A stretch of 64,000 bases of DNA from Nocardia stercoris (GTDB taxonomy: Bacteria > Actinomycetota > Actinomycetes > Mycobacteriales > Mycobacteriaceae), in the NCBI RefSeq assembly GCF_003696265.1, contig NZ_RFFH01000001.1, forward strand, positions 62,001 to 126,000. The letters run 5' to 3'. This document shows, in pieces, positions 1 to 8,139 of this stretch. The notes beneath the pieces were generated by a model. That model saw only the letters and a list, made by a program, of their open reading frames with translations, made no database searches and was not told the origin of the DNA. Every line of letters starts with the position of its first letter. Within the stretch, counting starts at the first letter, position 1. Position numbers and translations under genes: made by a program.

Positions 1-588
1 GCATATCGCCACTTCGGTGTGGAAGACGCGCTCGAATACACCCGGATGTGGAACGGCTCGTCGACATCGCTGTTCATCGTGGCCTGCGACAGTGACGGCC
101 GAGTCGTTGCCGGCCTGCGCGCCATCGGTGCCTACGAACACCACGAACAGCCGCACGCGCTCGAGGAGTGGGCCGGACAGCCCGGTGAGCCGGAACTTCG
201 CCGGATGATCGCCGGCCGGATCGACAGCGGCGTCGTCGAGGTCAAGGCCGTCTGGGTCGCGCGCGACGTGCCCAACCGCTCGGCGCTGGCCGCCGCGATC
301 TCCCGCTGCATCGTGCACGCGGCCTGGCTGCTCGGCGCGCGGTACGCGCTGGTGACCGCGTCCGACCACGCCGCGACCCGCTACCGCACCACCGGAGCCG
401 TTCCCGCCGCCGGGATTCCGGCCGTGCCCTACCCCGATGCCCGCTATCGCACGATCCCGCTCTGGTGGGACACTACGACCTGCAGGCAAACATCGGATCC
501 GGCTCAGGGAGTGCTGATGGCAGCGGAGCAGACCGTCATGGCAGCCGAGGTGCTGCCGTCCGGCACGGAAGCCTGGCGGGTCGGATGA
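1..588 (+). CDS. GNAT-fold-like protein, 5'-truncated by window edge
   Basis: The reading frame is open to base 1, so the true start lies outside the window; a GTG at 19 is possible but probably internal. About 195 residues are visible. The central part (strands around VACDSDGRVVAGLRAI and VVEVKAVWVARDVPNRS, then a helix ending in LLGARYALVTASDH) resembles the acetyl-CoA or acyl-binding core of GNAT and N-acyl-amino-acid or autoinducer synthase-like proteins. I cannot name a substrate. The stop overlaps the start of the MoeY-like gene by 4 bases (ATGA), so the two are translationally coupled and probably work together. The last 30 residues look poorly conserved. The family call is an inference from shape, not a firm match. 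Confidence 0.5.
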   Translation, partial: AYRHFGVEDALEYTRMWNGSSTSLFIVACDSDGRVVAGLRAIGAYEHHEQPHALEEWAGQPGEPELRRMIAGRIDSGVVEVKAVWVARDVPNRSALAAAISRCIVHAAWLLGARYALVTASDHAATRYRTTGAVPAAGIPAVPYPDARYRTIPLWWDTTTCRQTSDPAQGVLMAAEQTVMAAEVLPSGTEAWRVG

Positions 589-2717
589 CCGCCGAGTCCG
601 TCCCCGAACAGCAGTATCGGCCGGTCCTGCTGGACCCGGCGGACGCCGCGGACGCCGCGACGCTCGCCGAACTCCGCGACACCCCCGGCATCGACGTGCG
701 CGACCTGCGCGCCGAGCTGCGGATCGAGCGGGACGGACTCCTCGACGCCCCCGACCTCGGCGAGACCGCCGCCGACGATCGCTGGGCCTACTACCCGTGG
801 CGCAATGCGCTCGTGGGCGTCCCCGGCCCGCGCACCATGCGCACGATCCGGCTGGACCGCAACCGGAACAAGCTGTCCCAGGCCGAGCAGGAACGACTCG
901 GCACCCAGGTGATCGGCGTAGTGGGACAGAGCGTCGGCCACGCGATCGCCTACACCCTGGCTCAGGAGGGCACCTGCGCCGAGCTGCGGCTCGCGGACTT
1001 CGACGAGCTCGAACTCGCCAACCTGAACCGCGTCCCGGCCGGCCTGTTCGACCTCGGCCTGAACAAGGCGGTCGTCACCGCCAGGCGGATCGCCGAACTC
1101 GACCCCTACTTCCCGGTCGTCGTCTATCCCGCCGGGATCACCGACGACAATATCGACGAGTTCTTCACCGGCCTGACCGCCGTGGTCGAGGAATGTGACT
1201 CGATGGACATCAAACTGGCGGTCCGCGAGGCCGCCCAGCAGTACGCGATCCCGCTGCTCATGGAAACCAGCGACCGCGGCCTGCTCGATATCGAACGCTA
1301 CGACCTGGAACCCGGCCGCCCGCTGTTCCACGGCCTGCTCAACGGCGCCACCCGCGCCGACCTGCGCGGCCTGTCCACCCGCGACAAGGCGCCCTATGTG
1401 GCCCGGATCCTCGACCCCGCGGGCATGTCCGTGGACTTCGCCGCCGGCCTGGTCGAGGTGGACCAGACGCTGTCGAGCTGGCCGCAGCTCGGCGGTGACG
1501 TGCAGCTCGGCGGTGCCAGCGTCGCCGCGGCGATCCGGCGGCTCGGCCTGGGCCGGCGGCTGCCCTCGGGCCGCACCCGGGTCGACCTGGAACAGTGCCT
1601 GGACGCCGTCGCCGAACCCCCGCTGGTCGCCGACCTGGACTGGTCGGCCGCCGCGGCCGAGGACCGCCCGGTGGTGGCGAACGACGCCGACACGCCCGCC
1701 GAGGCGGTGGTGGCCTGCGCGCTGCGCGCGCCCTCCGGCGGCAACGTGCAGCCCTGGAAGATCACCGCCACCGACGACGAGGTCCGGATCGACTTGGACC
1801 CGGCGGCGAGTACCGCCATGGATGTCGAACTGCGCGGCAGCGCCGTGGCCGTCGGTGCCGCGTTGTACAACGCGCGCATCGCCGCCGCCGCGCGCGGCGT
1901 GCTGGGCGACGCCGAGTATGTGGAGACGCCGGGCGGACTGACCGCGACCCTGCGCCTGACCCCCGGCACCGATCCCGAACTGGCCGGGCTGTATCCGGGC
2001 GCGCTGGCCCGCCACACCAACCGCCGCCTGTTCGACGGCGAGCCGATCGGCGCGGACGTCCTGGACGCGCTGGCCGCCGCCGCGGCCGAGCAGGGCGGCC
2101 TGGTCCACGCGGTCACCGATCGGGCGTCGATCGCGACCGCCGCGGAACTGCTCGGCGCGTCCGACCGCATCCGCTACCTGGACGCGAATCTGCACGCGGA
2201 GATGTTCGCCGAACTGCGCTGGCCCGGCGACGACCTGCGGACCGGCCTGGATCTGCGCACCCTCGAACTGAAGCCCGACGAGCTGGCCAAATTCGGCATC
2301 GGCAAGCGGGCCGACGTCATGGCGCGGCTGCGCGAACTCGACGCCGGCGTGGCGCTCGGCGAATACACCGTCGACCGGGTCGTCTCCAGTTCTGCCGTGC
2401 TGGCGGTGACCGTCGTTCCGGCCGGTCCGGAACCGGATCTGCGCGATTACGCCCGGGCGGGCGCGGCCCTGGAACGGCTGTGGATCGAGGCCGGCGAGCG
2501 GGGTCTCGCGGTGCAACCCGTCTCGCCGGTATTCCTCTATGCCAGACACAAGGTGGAGGCGCATGCCGTTTCCCCCGGGTTCGCCGATACACTAACGTCG
2601 ATTCAGAACCGTTTTCTGGACCTGCTGGCGGTGCCCGAACATGAGATCATTGCCTTGGTACTCCGGCTCGGCCATGCGACGACCGCCTCGGTTCGCAGTA
2701 GGCGGCTGCCGACGTAG
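585..2717 (+). CDS. MoeY-like E1/ThiF-nitroreductase fusion protein
   Basis: 710 residues, close to M. tuberculosis Rv1355c (MoeY), which it resembles in order and length. Residues about 95-290 form an E1/ThiF/MoeB-type adenylation domain: a glycine-rich GVVGQSVGHAIAYTLA loop, an acidic strand LADFDELELANLNR carrying the usual Asp and Asn-x-x-Arg, then EECDSMD. Residues about 365-690 form a nitroreductase-like flavin domain with RAPSGGNVQPW. ATG 585 was chosen because it overlaps the upstream stop. The next gene starts 35 bases downstream. The biochemical role of this fusion is not established; adenylation of a small protein or metabolite followed by a flavin redox step would be inference. 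No ubiquitin-like partner is visible nearby. Confidence 0.75.
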   Translation: MTAESVPEQQYRPVLLDPADAADAATLAELRDTPGIDVRDLRAELRIERDGLLDAPDLGETAADDRWAYYPWRNALVGVPGPRTMRTIRLDRNRNKLSQAEQERLGTQVIGVVGQSVGHAIAYTLAQEGTCAELRLADFDELELANLNRVPAGLFDLGLNKAVVTARRIAELDPYFPVVVYPAGITDDNIDEFFTGLTAVVEECDSMDIKLAVREAAQQYAIPLLMETSDRGLLDIERYDLEPGRPLFHGLLNGATRADLRGLSTRDKAPYVARILDPAGMSVDFAAGLVEVDQTLSSWPQLGGDVQLGGASVAAAIRRLGLGRRLPSGRTRVDLEQCLDAVAEPPLVADLDWSAAAAEDRPVVANDADTPAEAVVACALRAPSGGNVQPWKITATDDEVRIDLDPAASTAMDVELRGSAVAVGAALYNARIAAAARGVLGDAEYVETPGGLTATLRLTPGTDPELAGLYPGALARHTNRRLFDGEPIGADVLDALAAAAAEQGGLVHAVTDRASIATAAELLGASDRIRYLDANLHAEMFAELRWPGDDLRTGLDLRTLELKPDELAKFGIGKRADVMARLRELDAGVALGEYTVDRVVSSSAVLAVTVVPAGPEPDLRDYARAGAALERLWIEAGERGLAVQPVSPVFLYARHKVEAHAVSPGFADTLTSIQNRFLDLLAVPEHEIIALVLRLGHATTASVRSRRLPT

Positions 2718-2752
2718 GGCGCGGGTACCCGCAGTGAGATCGGAGACATAGG

Positions 2753-4610
2753 TTGCCTCGGCGGACACTCGACTCGCTGGTGACCTCGGTTGCCTCGGAG
2801 TTGATGGGCGTTGACGCCACGACCATGGTCGCGGCGAGTGAACGCGTGCTGCAGCAGCTTGTCGAGCACTTCGACGTCGACTTCAGCTACCTGCGCCACA
2901 CCGACCGGGATCGGCGGCTGTCGGTCCTGGTCGCCGAGTGGCCCGAGCGGCACGACGTCCCGAAGCCGGATCCGCTGCAGGTCGTCCCGTTCGAGAGCGC
3001 GGACTCGGTGTTCGCCGAGCTGGAGTTCCGGACCGAGCCGCTGATCGTGCGCCCCGACCTCGGCAGCGCCGACTATCAGCACAACATTCGTGAGGCCAGC
3101 GGCGTCGACCAGGTGTCGATGGCGTGCGTGCCGTTGCTGTCGCGCGGTGTGTCCGACCGGGTTCCTCGGTTTCGTCAAGATCGGCGACCGCGAGTGGAGT
3201 ACCCGCGAGATCAACGTGCTGCGGGCGATCGGGGCGTTGTTCGCCCAGTTGCAGGCGCGCGTGGTGGCCGAGGAGCGGCTGCGATTCATCGCCAACCACG
3301 ACGACCTGACCGGACTGGGCAACCGGCGCGCACTGCTCGAGTACATGGAGCAGCGGCTCGCGCCCGGACAGTCCGGGCCGGTGGCCACCTTCTTCCTCGA
3401 TCTGGACCGGCTCAAGGCGCTCAACGACTTCCTCGGCCACACCGCGGGTGACAATTTCATCCGCACCCTGGCCACCCGATTACGCGAGCACCGCGACCCG
3501 GTGGACATGATCGCGCGGCTCGGCGGCGACGAGTTCGTCATCGTGCCGGCCAAACCGATGGATTCGGTGGAGGCCGAACTCGAGGCGACCCGCATCCAGG
3601 AACTGATCGGCCGCCGGGTGACCGTCGGGGACGAGTCGGTGAGCCGCGCGGCCAGTGTCGGCGTGGCGCTGGGTGTCCCGGGCGAGACCACCGTCGCCGA
3701 CGTGCTGCGCCGGGCCGACCACGCGCTGCTGGCGGCGAAGTCCGGCGGCGGAAACGGGATCGCGGTGTTCACCGACACCATGCGCGCCCAGTTCGAGCTG
3801 CAGGACGACGTCGAGCTGAACCTGCGCGGCGCGGTCGCCGACGGTTCGCTGATCCTGCACTATCAGCCCGAGGTCGATCTGCGGACCGGCCGGGTGGTGG
3901 CGCTGGAGGCGCTGGTCCGCTGGCAGCATCCGACCCGCGGCCTGCTGCCGCCGGGCGCGTTCGTCGGGGTCGCGGAGGCGACCAACCTGGCCGGTGAGCT
4001 GGGTCGCTGGGTGATCCGCACCGCGTGCGCCCAGTTCTCCGACTGGCGGCAGCGCGGACTGGCCAACGATGTCGTCATCCGGATCAATGTGTCGCCGGTG
4101 CAGCTGGTGAGCCTGGACTTCGTGGAGTCCATGGAGGACACGTTGCGCCGCTTCGGGATCGACGGCAGTTCGGTCTGCCTGGAGATCACCGAGCACATCG
4201 TCGTGCAGGACCTGACCCGCACCCAGGTCACGCTGCGCGGGCTCAAGCGGATGGGTATCCAGATCGCGATCGACGACTTCGGGACCGGCTACAGCTCGCT
4301 GTCGCATCTGAAGGCGCTGCCGGTCGACGCGGTGAAGATCGACCGTGGTTTCGTGCAGCGGCTCGGTGCCAGCACCGACGATCTGGCGATCGTGAAGTCC
4401 ATTGTCGGCCTGGCCGGTTCGTTCGGGCTGGGTGTGGTCGGTGAGGGTGTGGAGACGGCGATCGCCGCCCGGACCCTGGTGGGGCTGGGTTGCTATCGCG
4501 CGCAGGGCTTCTTGATCGCGCGCCCGATGCCGGCCGAGCAGGTGGAGGCCCATCTGGCCGCCGGGCGGATTCCGCTGGATCTGGAGTTGCCCCGGGTGCC
4601 GCGCGGATAG
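2753..4610 (+). pseudogene. GAF-GGDEF-EAL cyclic-di-GMP protein, frameshifted
   Basis: Homologue of M. tuberculosis Rv1354c. It starts at TTG 2753, preceded by GGAG at 2742-2745. The first frame encodes a GAF-like sensor up to about 3153. The rest (GAF end, GGDEF, EAL) lies in the +1-shifted frame to 4610. An extra C in the CC at 3153-3154 explains it: removing it restores ...RGVSTGFLGFVKIG.... The diguanylate cyclase signature GGDEF (ARLGGDEFVIVP) and the phosphodiesterase motifs EAL (ALEALVRWQHP), EITEH, DDFGTGYSS and GEGVET are all intact, so only the shift breaks it. It is either a recent mutation or a base-call error. As in M. tuberculosis it sits next to the MoeY-like gene, here directly downstream of it. 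Confidence 0.75.
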
Positions 4611-4615
4611 TTTCC

Positions 4616-4697
4616 ATTTGGTGAACCGTCCATGAACGAATAGTTACTCAGTCCGTCATTTCTAGTTCACCTTCTGTTCACCGTCTGTTCGGTTGGT
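4616..4697. promoter_or_regulatory. PHO-box-like repeat array (RegX3/PhoP type)
   Basis: Three 11-base direct repeats begin at 4665 (GTTCACC TTCT), 4676 (GTTCACC GTCT) and 4687 (GTTCGGT). On the minus strand two more 11-base-spaced units occupy 4637-4616 (GTTCATG GACG, GTTCACC). Tandem 11-base units starting GTTCA are the hallmark of actinobacterial PHO boxes bound by PhoP or RegX3 under phosphate limitation. The array ends about 30 bases before the GTG of the glycosyltransferase gene. The repeats are seen directly; binding by a phosphate regulator is inferred. Confidence 0.6.
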
Positions 4698-4726
4698 GGG
4701 CTGGGGGGCGGGCAACGATCTGGCAT

Positions 4727-5854
4727 GTGCGGATTGTTCAGTTGGCGAACTTCTACGGCCCGCGCTCCGGGGGCGTGAAGACCGCGCTACACCACCTGGG
4801 AGACGGGTACGTGGCGCAAGGCCACGAAGTAGTGCTGGTGGTGCCCGGTAAGCATCACGACGAAGAGATACTGCCCGGCGGAGTCGTGCGGATCACGGTG
4901 CCCGCCTTGGGGATTCCGTGGACCGGCGGCTACCGCGCGACCGACCCGCGCCGGGTCGCCGACGTGCTGACCGCGCTGCGGCCCGACGCGATCGAGGTCT
5001 CCGACCGGCTCACCCTGCGCGGCATGGGCCGCTGGGCCCGCCGCCGCGACGTCACCAGCGTGATGATCTCCCACGAACGGCTGGACCGGCTGCTCGGCCA
5101 GGTACTGCCCGGTCCGCTCGCCCGCCGCGGCGCCGACGCCGCCAACCGGCGCACCGCCGCCGACTACGACATGGTCGTCTGCACCACCGAATTCGCGCGC
5201 GAGGAGTTCCAGCGCATCGACGCGCCCAATGTCGCGCTGGTTCCGCTCGGCGTGGACCTCGACACCTTCTCCCCGCTGCGCCGCGACAGCCGGCTGCGCG
5301 ACGAACTCGGCGCCGCCCGGCACCCGCTGCTCGTCCATTGCGGGCGGCTCTCGGTGGAGAAACGAGTCGACCGCAGCGTCGAGGCCGTGGACGCGTTGCG
5401 GCGCAACGGTGTCGACGCCCGCCTGATCGTGGTGGGCGACGGCCCGCGCCGCGAGGCGCTGGAACGCCGGGCCCGGGCCATGGGCCCGCTGCCGGACGGG
5501 CAGCCGCGAGTGCATTTCACCGGCTTCGTCGACGACCGCGACCAGCTGGCGACCCTGCTGGCCAGCGCGGACGTCTCCCTCGCGCCCGGACCGCACGAGA
5601 CCTTCGGCCTGGCGGCGCTGGAGGCACTGGCCGCCGGAACCCCCGTGGTCGCCAGCCGGACCTCGGCACTCGCCGACATGGTCACCCAGGACTGCGGCGC
5701 GGTGGCCAAGAACAGCGCGGCCTCCTTCGCGCAGGCCGTCAACGACGTGCTCGCGCTGCCCGCGGCCGAGCGGCGGACGGCGGCGCGCACGCGCGCCGAG
5801 CAGTACACCTGGTCGGCGACGGTGGACGGGATGCTGGCGGTTCTGGCGAAGTAG
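4727..5854 (+). CDS. GT4-family glycosyltransferase, PimC-like
   Basis: 375 residues with a GTG start at 4727. The N-terminal Rossmann half contains the glycine-rich FYGPRSGGVKTAL stretch. The C-terminal half contains HCGRLSVEKRVD and the E-x7-E signature (ETFGLAALE) that binds the sugar nucleotide in GT-B family 4 enzymes. The family usually transfers mannose or glucose to lipid or cell-envelope acceptors at the cytosolic membrane face. The N-terminus resembles the PimC-type mannosyltransferases of mycobacteria, but donor and acceptor cannot be read from the sequence. The PHO-box-like array just upstream suggests phosphate-dependent expression, which would fit a glycolipid-for-phospholipid replacement role (inference). 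The next gene is convergent, 10 bases away. Confidence 0.8.
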   Translation: MRIVQLANFYGPRSGGVKTALHHLGDGYVAQGHEVVLVVPGKHHDEEILPGGVVRITVPALGIPWTGGYRATDPRRVADVLTALRPDAIEVSDRLTLRGMGRWARRRDVTSVMISHERLDRLLGQVLPGPLARRGADAANRRTAADYDMVVCTTEFAREEFQRIDAPNVALVPLGVDLDTFSPLRRDSRLRDELGAARHPLLVHCGRLSVEKRVDRSVEAVDALRRNGVDARLIVVGDGPRREALERRARAMGPLPDGQPRVHFTGFVDDRDQLATLLASADVSLAPGPHETFGLAALEALAAGTPVVASRTSALADMVTQDCGAVAKNSAASFAQAVNDVLALPAAERRTAARTRAEQYTWSATVDGMLAVLAK

Positions 5855-5864
5855 CTGGTGCGGC

Positions 5865-6377
5865 TCAGCCTTCGTTCGGGCAGCAGTAGCTCGATTGTTC
5901 CTGTGCCGCAGTGAGATTCACATCCAGCGTGCGGGCGCCCGGGCCGAGGTTGCCGAGCCGGTCCTGCGGATTCACCAGCCGGCAGCTGCCCAGCGACAGA
6001 CAGCCGCAGCCGATGCACCCGGAAAGGTTGTCGCGCAAGCGAACCAGCTGTTCGATCCGTTCGTCGAGATCGCGGTGCCAGAGCGTGGACAGCCGCTCCC
6101 AGTCCTTCCGGTTCGGAGTGCGACCTTCCGGGAGAGTGTCCAGCGCGCGGCGAATCTCGTTGAGCGGGATACCGACTCGCTGTGAGATGCGGATGAACGC
6201 CACCCGCCGCAGCGTCTCGCGGTTGTACCGGCGCTGGTTGCCGCTGGTGCGGCGGCTGGTGATCAGCCCTTCGCGCTCGTAGAAGTGCAACGCCGACACC
6301 GCGACTCCGCTGCGTTCGGACAGCTGCCCCGGGGTGAGCTCCCGCGCCTGCCACGGTGCCGGATGTGTCGTGGTCAC
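5865..6377 (-). CDS. soxR: SoxR redox-sensing MerR-family activator
   Basis: 170 residues. An N-terminal MerR winged-helix domain (about 13-80; [20 protein letters not shown]) is followed by a dimerisation helix. The [2Fe-2S] motif has Cys121, Cys124, Cys126 and Cys132 ([12 protein letters not shown]), which is diagnostic of SoxR. The family senses redox-cycling compounds or superoxide through cluster oxidation and activates promoters with a long spacer. GTG 6377 is preceded by GGGAGG five bases upstream. It is divergent from arcA with a 131-base gap. The tail after the cluster runs to about residue 170 and ends in a further Cys pair (SYCCPNEG) of unknown use. Confidence 0.93.
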   Translation of the reverse strand: MTTTHPAPWQARELTPGQLSERSGVAVSALHFYEREGLITSRRTSGNQRRYNRETLRRVAFIRISQRVGIPLNEIRRALDTLPEGRTPNRKDWERLSTLWHRDLDERIEQLVRLRDNLSGCIGCGCLSLGSCRLVNPQDRLGNLGPGARTLDVNLTAAQEQSSYCCPNEG

Positions 6378-6496
6378 CGGTGCCTCCCTTCGCCCGCCGC
6401 CGCGCCGGGCCTCTCCTCGACCTTACTTCAGGTCGGCGGGCCGGACGCCGGGACGGTGTGCGGGGGGATTTGCGTGCCAACCACGCCCCCGCCCAC

Positions 6497-6502
6497 TACG
6501 GT
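6497..6502 (+). promoter_or_regulatory. Probable -10 element for leaderless arcA
   Basis: TACGGT fits the actinobacterial TANNNT -10 consensus and ends 6 bases before A6509, the first base of the arcA ATG. No Shine-Dalgarno sequence is visible before that ATG. This geometry predicts a transcript that begins at or near the start codon. Confidence 0.45.
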
Positions 6503-6508
6503 CTAATC

Positions 6509-7762
6509 ATGGAACACCTGGCTGTGCCGTCGGCGCGACCGTTTTCCGTGACCTCCGAGGTCGGTGAACTGGGCACGGTGCTGCTGCACCGGCCCGGCGA
6601 CGAACTGCGCCGGCTCACCCCGCGCAACAACGACCAGCTGCTGTTCGACGCCATTCCCTGGGTGGAACGGGCCCAACAGGAACACGACACCTTCGCCGAG
6701 GTGCTGCGCCGGCGCGGCGTCGAGGTGCTGCTGCTGGAGACGCTGCTCACCGAGACGCTGGCGGTCAGCGGCGCCGGGCGCAGTACCGGTATCGCCGCGG
6801 CGGTGGACGCCCGCCGGCTCGGTTACGGTCTCGCCGAACAGCTCAAGGCCCACCTGCGGGGTATCCCCGCCCCCGAACTGGCCTATATCCTCACCGCCGG
6901 AATGACTTTCGACGAGTTACCGTTCGCACCCGACGGCACCTCGCTGGTGCGCCGGATGCACCACGGCACCGATTTCGTGATCGAGCCGCTGCCCAATCTG
7001 CTGTTCACCCGGGACTCGTCGTTCTGGGTCGGCCCCAAGGTGGCGATCACCTCGCTGGCCCTGCCGGCGCGGGCACGCGAGACCTCGCTGACCGACCTCA
7101 TCTACGCCTTCCACCCCCGGTTCCTGGGTGTGCGCCGCGCCTACGAATCGCATGCCGCGCCGATCGAGGGCGGCGACGTGCTGCTGCTGGCGCCCGGTGT
7201 GGTCGCGGTGGGAGTGGGGGAGCGGACCACCCCGGCCGGCGCGGAGGCGCTGGCCCGCAGCCTGCTCACCGATGATCTGGCGCACACCGTGCTGGTGGTG
7301 CCGATCGCGCAGAACCGCGCCACCATGCACCTGGACACCGTGTGCACGATGGTCGACGTCGACGCCATGGTGATGTACCCGATGATGCGAGACTCGTTGA
7401 CGGCCTTCACAATTCGGCGGGTCGGCGGTGGTTCCGGGCCCGGTGCGCCGGCCGCCGCGGTCGAGATGACCGGCCCCGACGACTTCGGTGCCGCCGCCGC
7501 GGCGGCCATGGGCATCGGCAAACTCCGCGTCATCGACACGGGTCTCGACGCGGCCATAGCCGAACGGGAACAATGGGACGACGGAAACAACACGCTGGCA
7601 CTGGCGCCCGGCGTGGTGGTGGCCTACGAACGTAACGAGAACACCAATGCGCGCCTGCAGGACGCGGGCATCGAGGTGCTGACCATTCCGGGATCCGAGA
7701 TCGGGTCCGGACGTGGCGGCCCGCGCTGCCTGTCGTGCCCGCTGGCCCGTGCCGAGGTATAG
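6509..7762 (+). CDS. arcA: Arginine deiminase
   Basis: 417 residues, the usual length. It hydrolyses L-arginine to L-citrulline and ammonia. The guanidine-modifying motifs are all present: [28 protein letters not shown], and the C-terminal [12 protein letters not shown] with nucleophile Cys407. ATG 6509 is chosen because homology begins there and the longer frame upstream runs through the soxR-arcA intergenic region. M. tuberculosis has arcA (Rv1001) in the same place beside the mannosyltransferase gene. No ornithine carbamoyltransferase or carbamate kinase gene is adjacent, so a complete fermentative arginine pathway is not encoded here. The GntR-type gene follows after 8 bases and may be co-transcribed. 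Confidence 0.96.
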   Translation: MEHLAVPSARPFSVTSEVGELGTVLLHRPGDELRRLTPRNNDQLLFDAIPWVERAQQEHDTFAEVLRRRGVEVLLLETLLTETLAVSGAGRSTGIAAAVDARRLGYGLAEQLKAHLRGIPAPELAYILTAGMTFDELPFAPDGTSLVRRMHHGTDFVIEPLPNLLFTRDSSFWVGPKVAITSLALPARARETSLTDLIYAFHPRFLGVRRAYESHAAPIEGGDVLLLAPGVVAVGVGERTTPAGAEALARSLLTDDLAHTVLVVPIAQNRATMHLDTVCTMVDVDAMVMYPMMRDSLTAFTIRRVGGGSGPGAPAAAVEMTGPDDFGAAAAAAMGIGKLRVIDTGLDAAIAEREQWDDGNNTLALAPGVVVAYERNENTNARLQDAGIEVLTIPGSEIGSGRGGPRCLSCPLARAEV

Positions 7763-7770
7763 GCGGCGTA

Positions 7771-8130
7771 ATGCTGGATCTACCGGTCGACCACTACTCG
7801 ACGGTGCCTCCCTACGAGCAGTTACGTCAGGCCATCGTGGCCCGGGTGCGCACCGGTGAACTGGCGGCCGGGACCAAGATCCCGACCGTGCGGGCGCTGG
7901 CCGCCCAGCTCGGGCTCGCCCCCAACACCGTCGCCCGCGCCTACCGGGAACTCGAACAGGACGGTGTGCTGCAGACCCGCGGCCGGCTCGGCTCGTTCAT
8001 CGCCTCCTCCGGCGACCCCACCCGCGACGCCGCCGGGCGGGCGGCCACCGAATACGTAGCTGTCATCCGCCGGCTCGGCCTCGACGACACCGCCGCGCTG
8101 AACTTCCTGCGCGCCGCGCTCGCCGACTGA
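7771..8130 (+). CDS. Short GntR-family (YtrA-type) regulator
   Basis: 119 residues. An N-terminal winged helix (about 13-78; PPYEQLRQAIVARVRTGEL, then KIPTVRALAAQLGLAPNTVARAYRELEQDGVLQTRG) matches GntR. The C-terminal part is only about 40 residues and helical, too short for a FadR or HutC ligand domain, so it belongs to the YtrA-like subgroup. ATG 7771 lies 8 bases after arcA, suggesting co-transcription. YtrA-type regulators usually act next to ABC transporter genes; none is present here, so the target is unknown. The next gene is convergent. Confidence 0.85.
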   Translation: MLDLPVDHYSTVPPYEQLRQAIVARVRTGELAAGTKIPTVRALAAQLGLAPNTVARAYRELEQDGVLQTRGRLGSFIASSGDPTRDAAGRAATEYVAVIRRLGLDDTAALNFLRAALAD

Positions 8131-8139
8131 ATTCGGGGG

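Noticed and set aside
504..2564. Long open frame on the minus strand opposite the MoeY-like gene
   Set aside because: It is an antisense shadow caused by high GC at third positions. The composition is Gly/Arg/Gln-rich without domains, while the plus strand has clear motifs. The same holds for long antisense frames opposite lipase, ABC-F, mfd, egt and eno genes.
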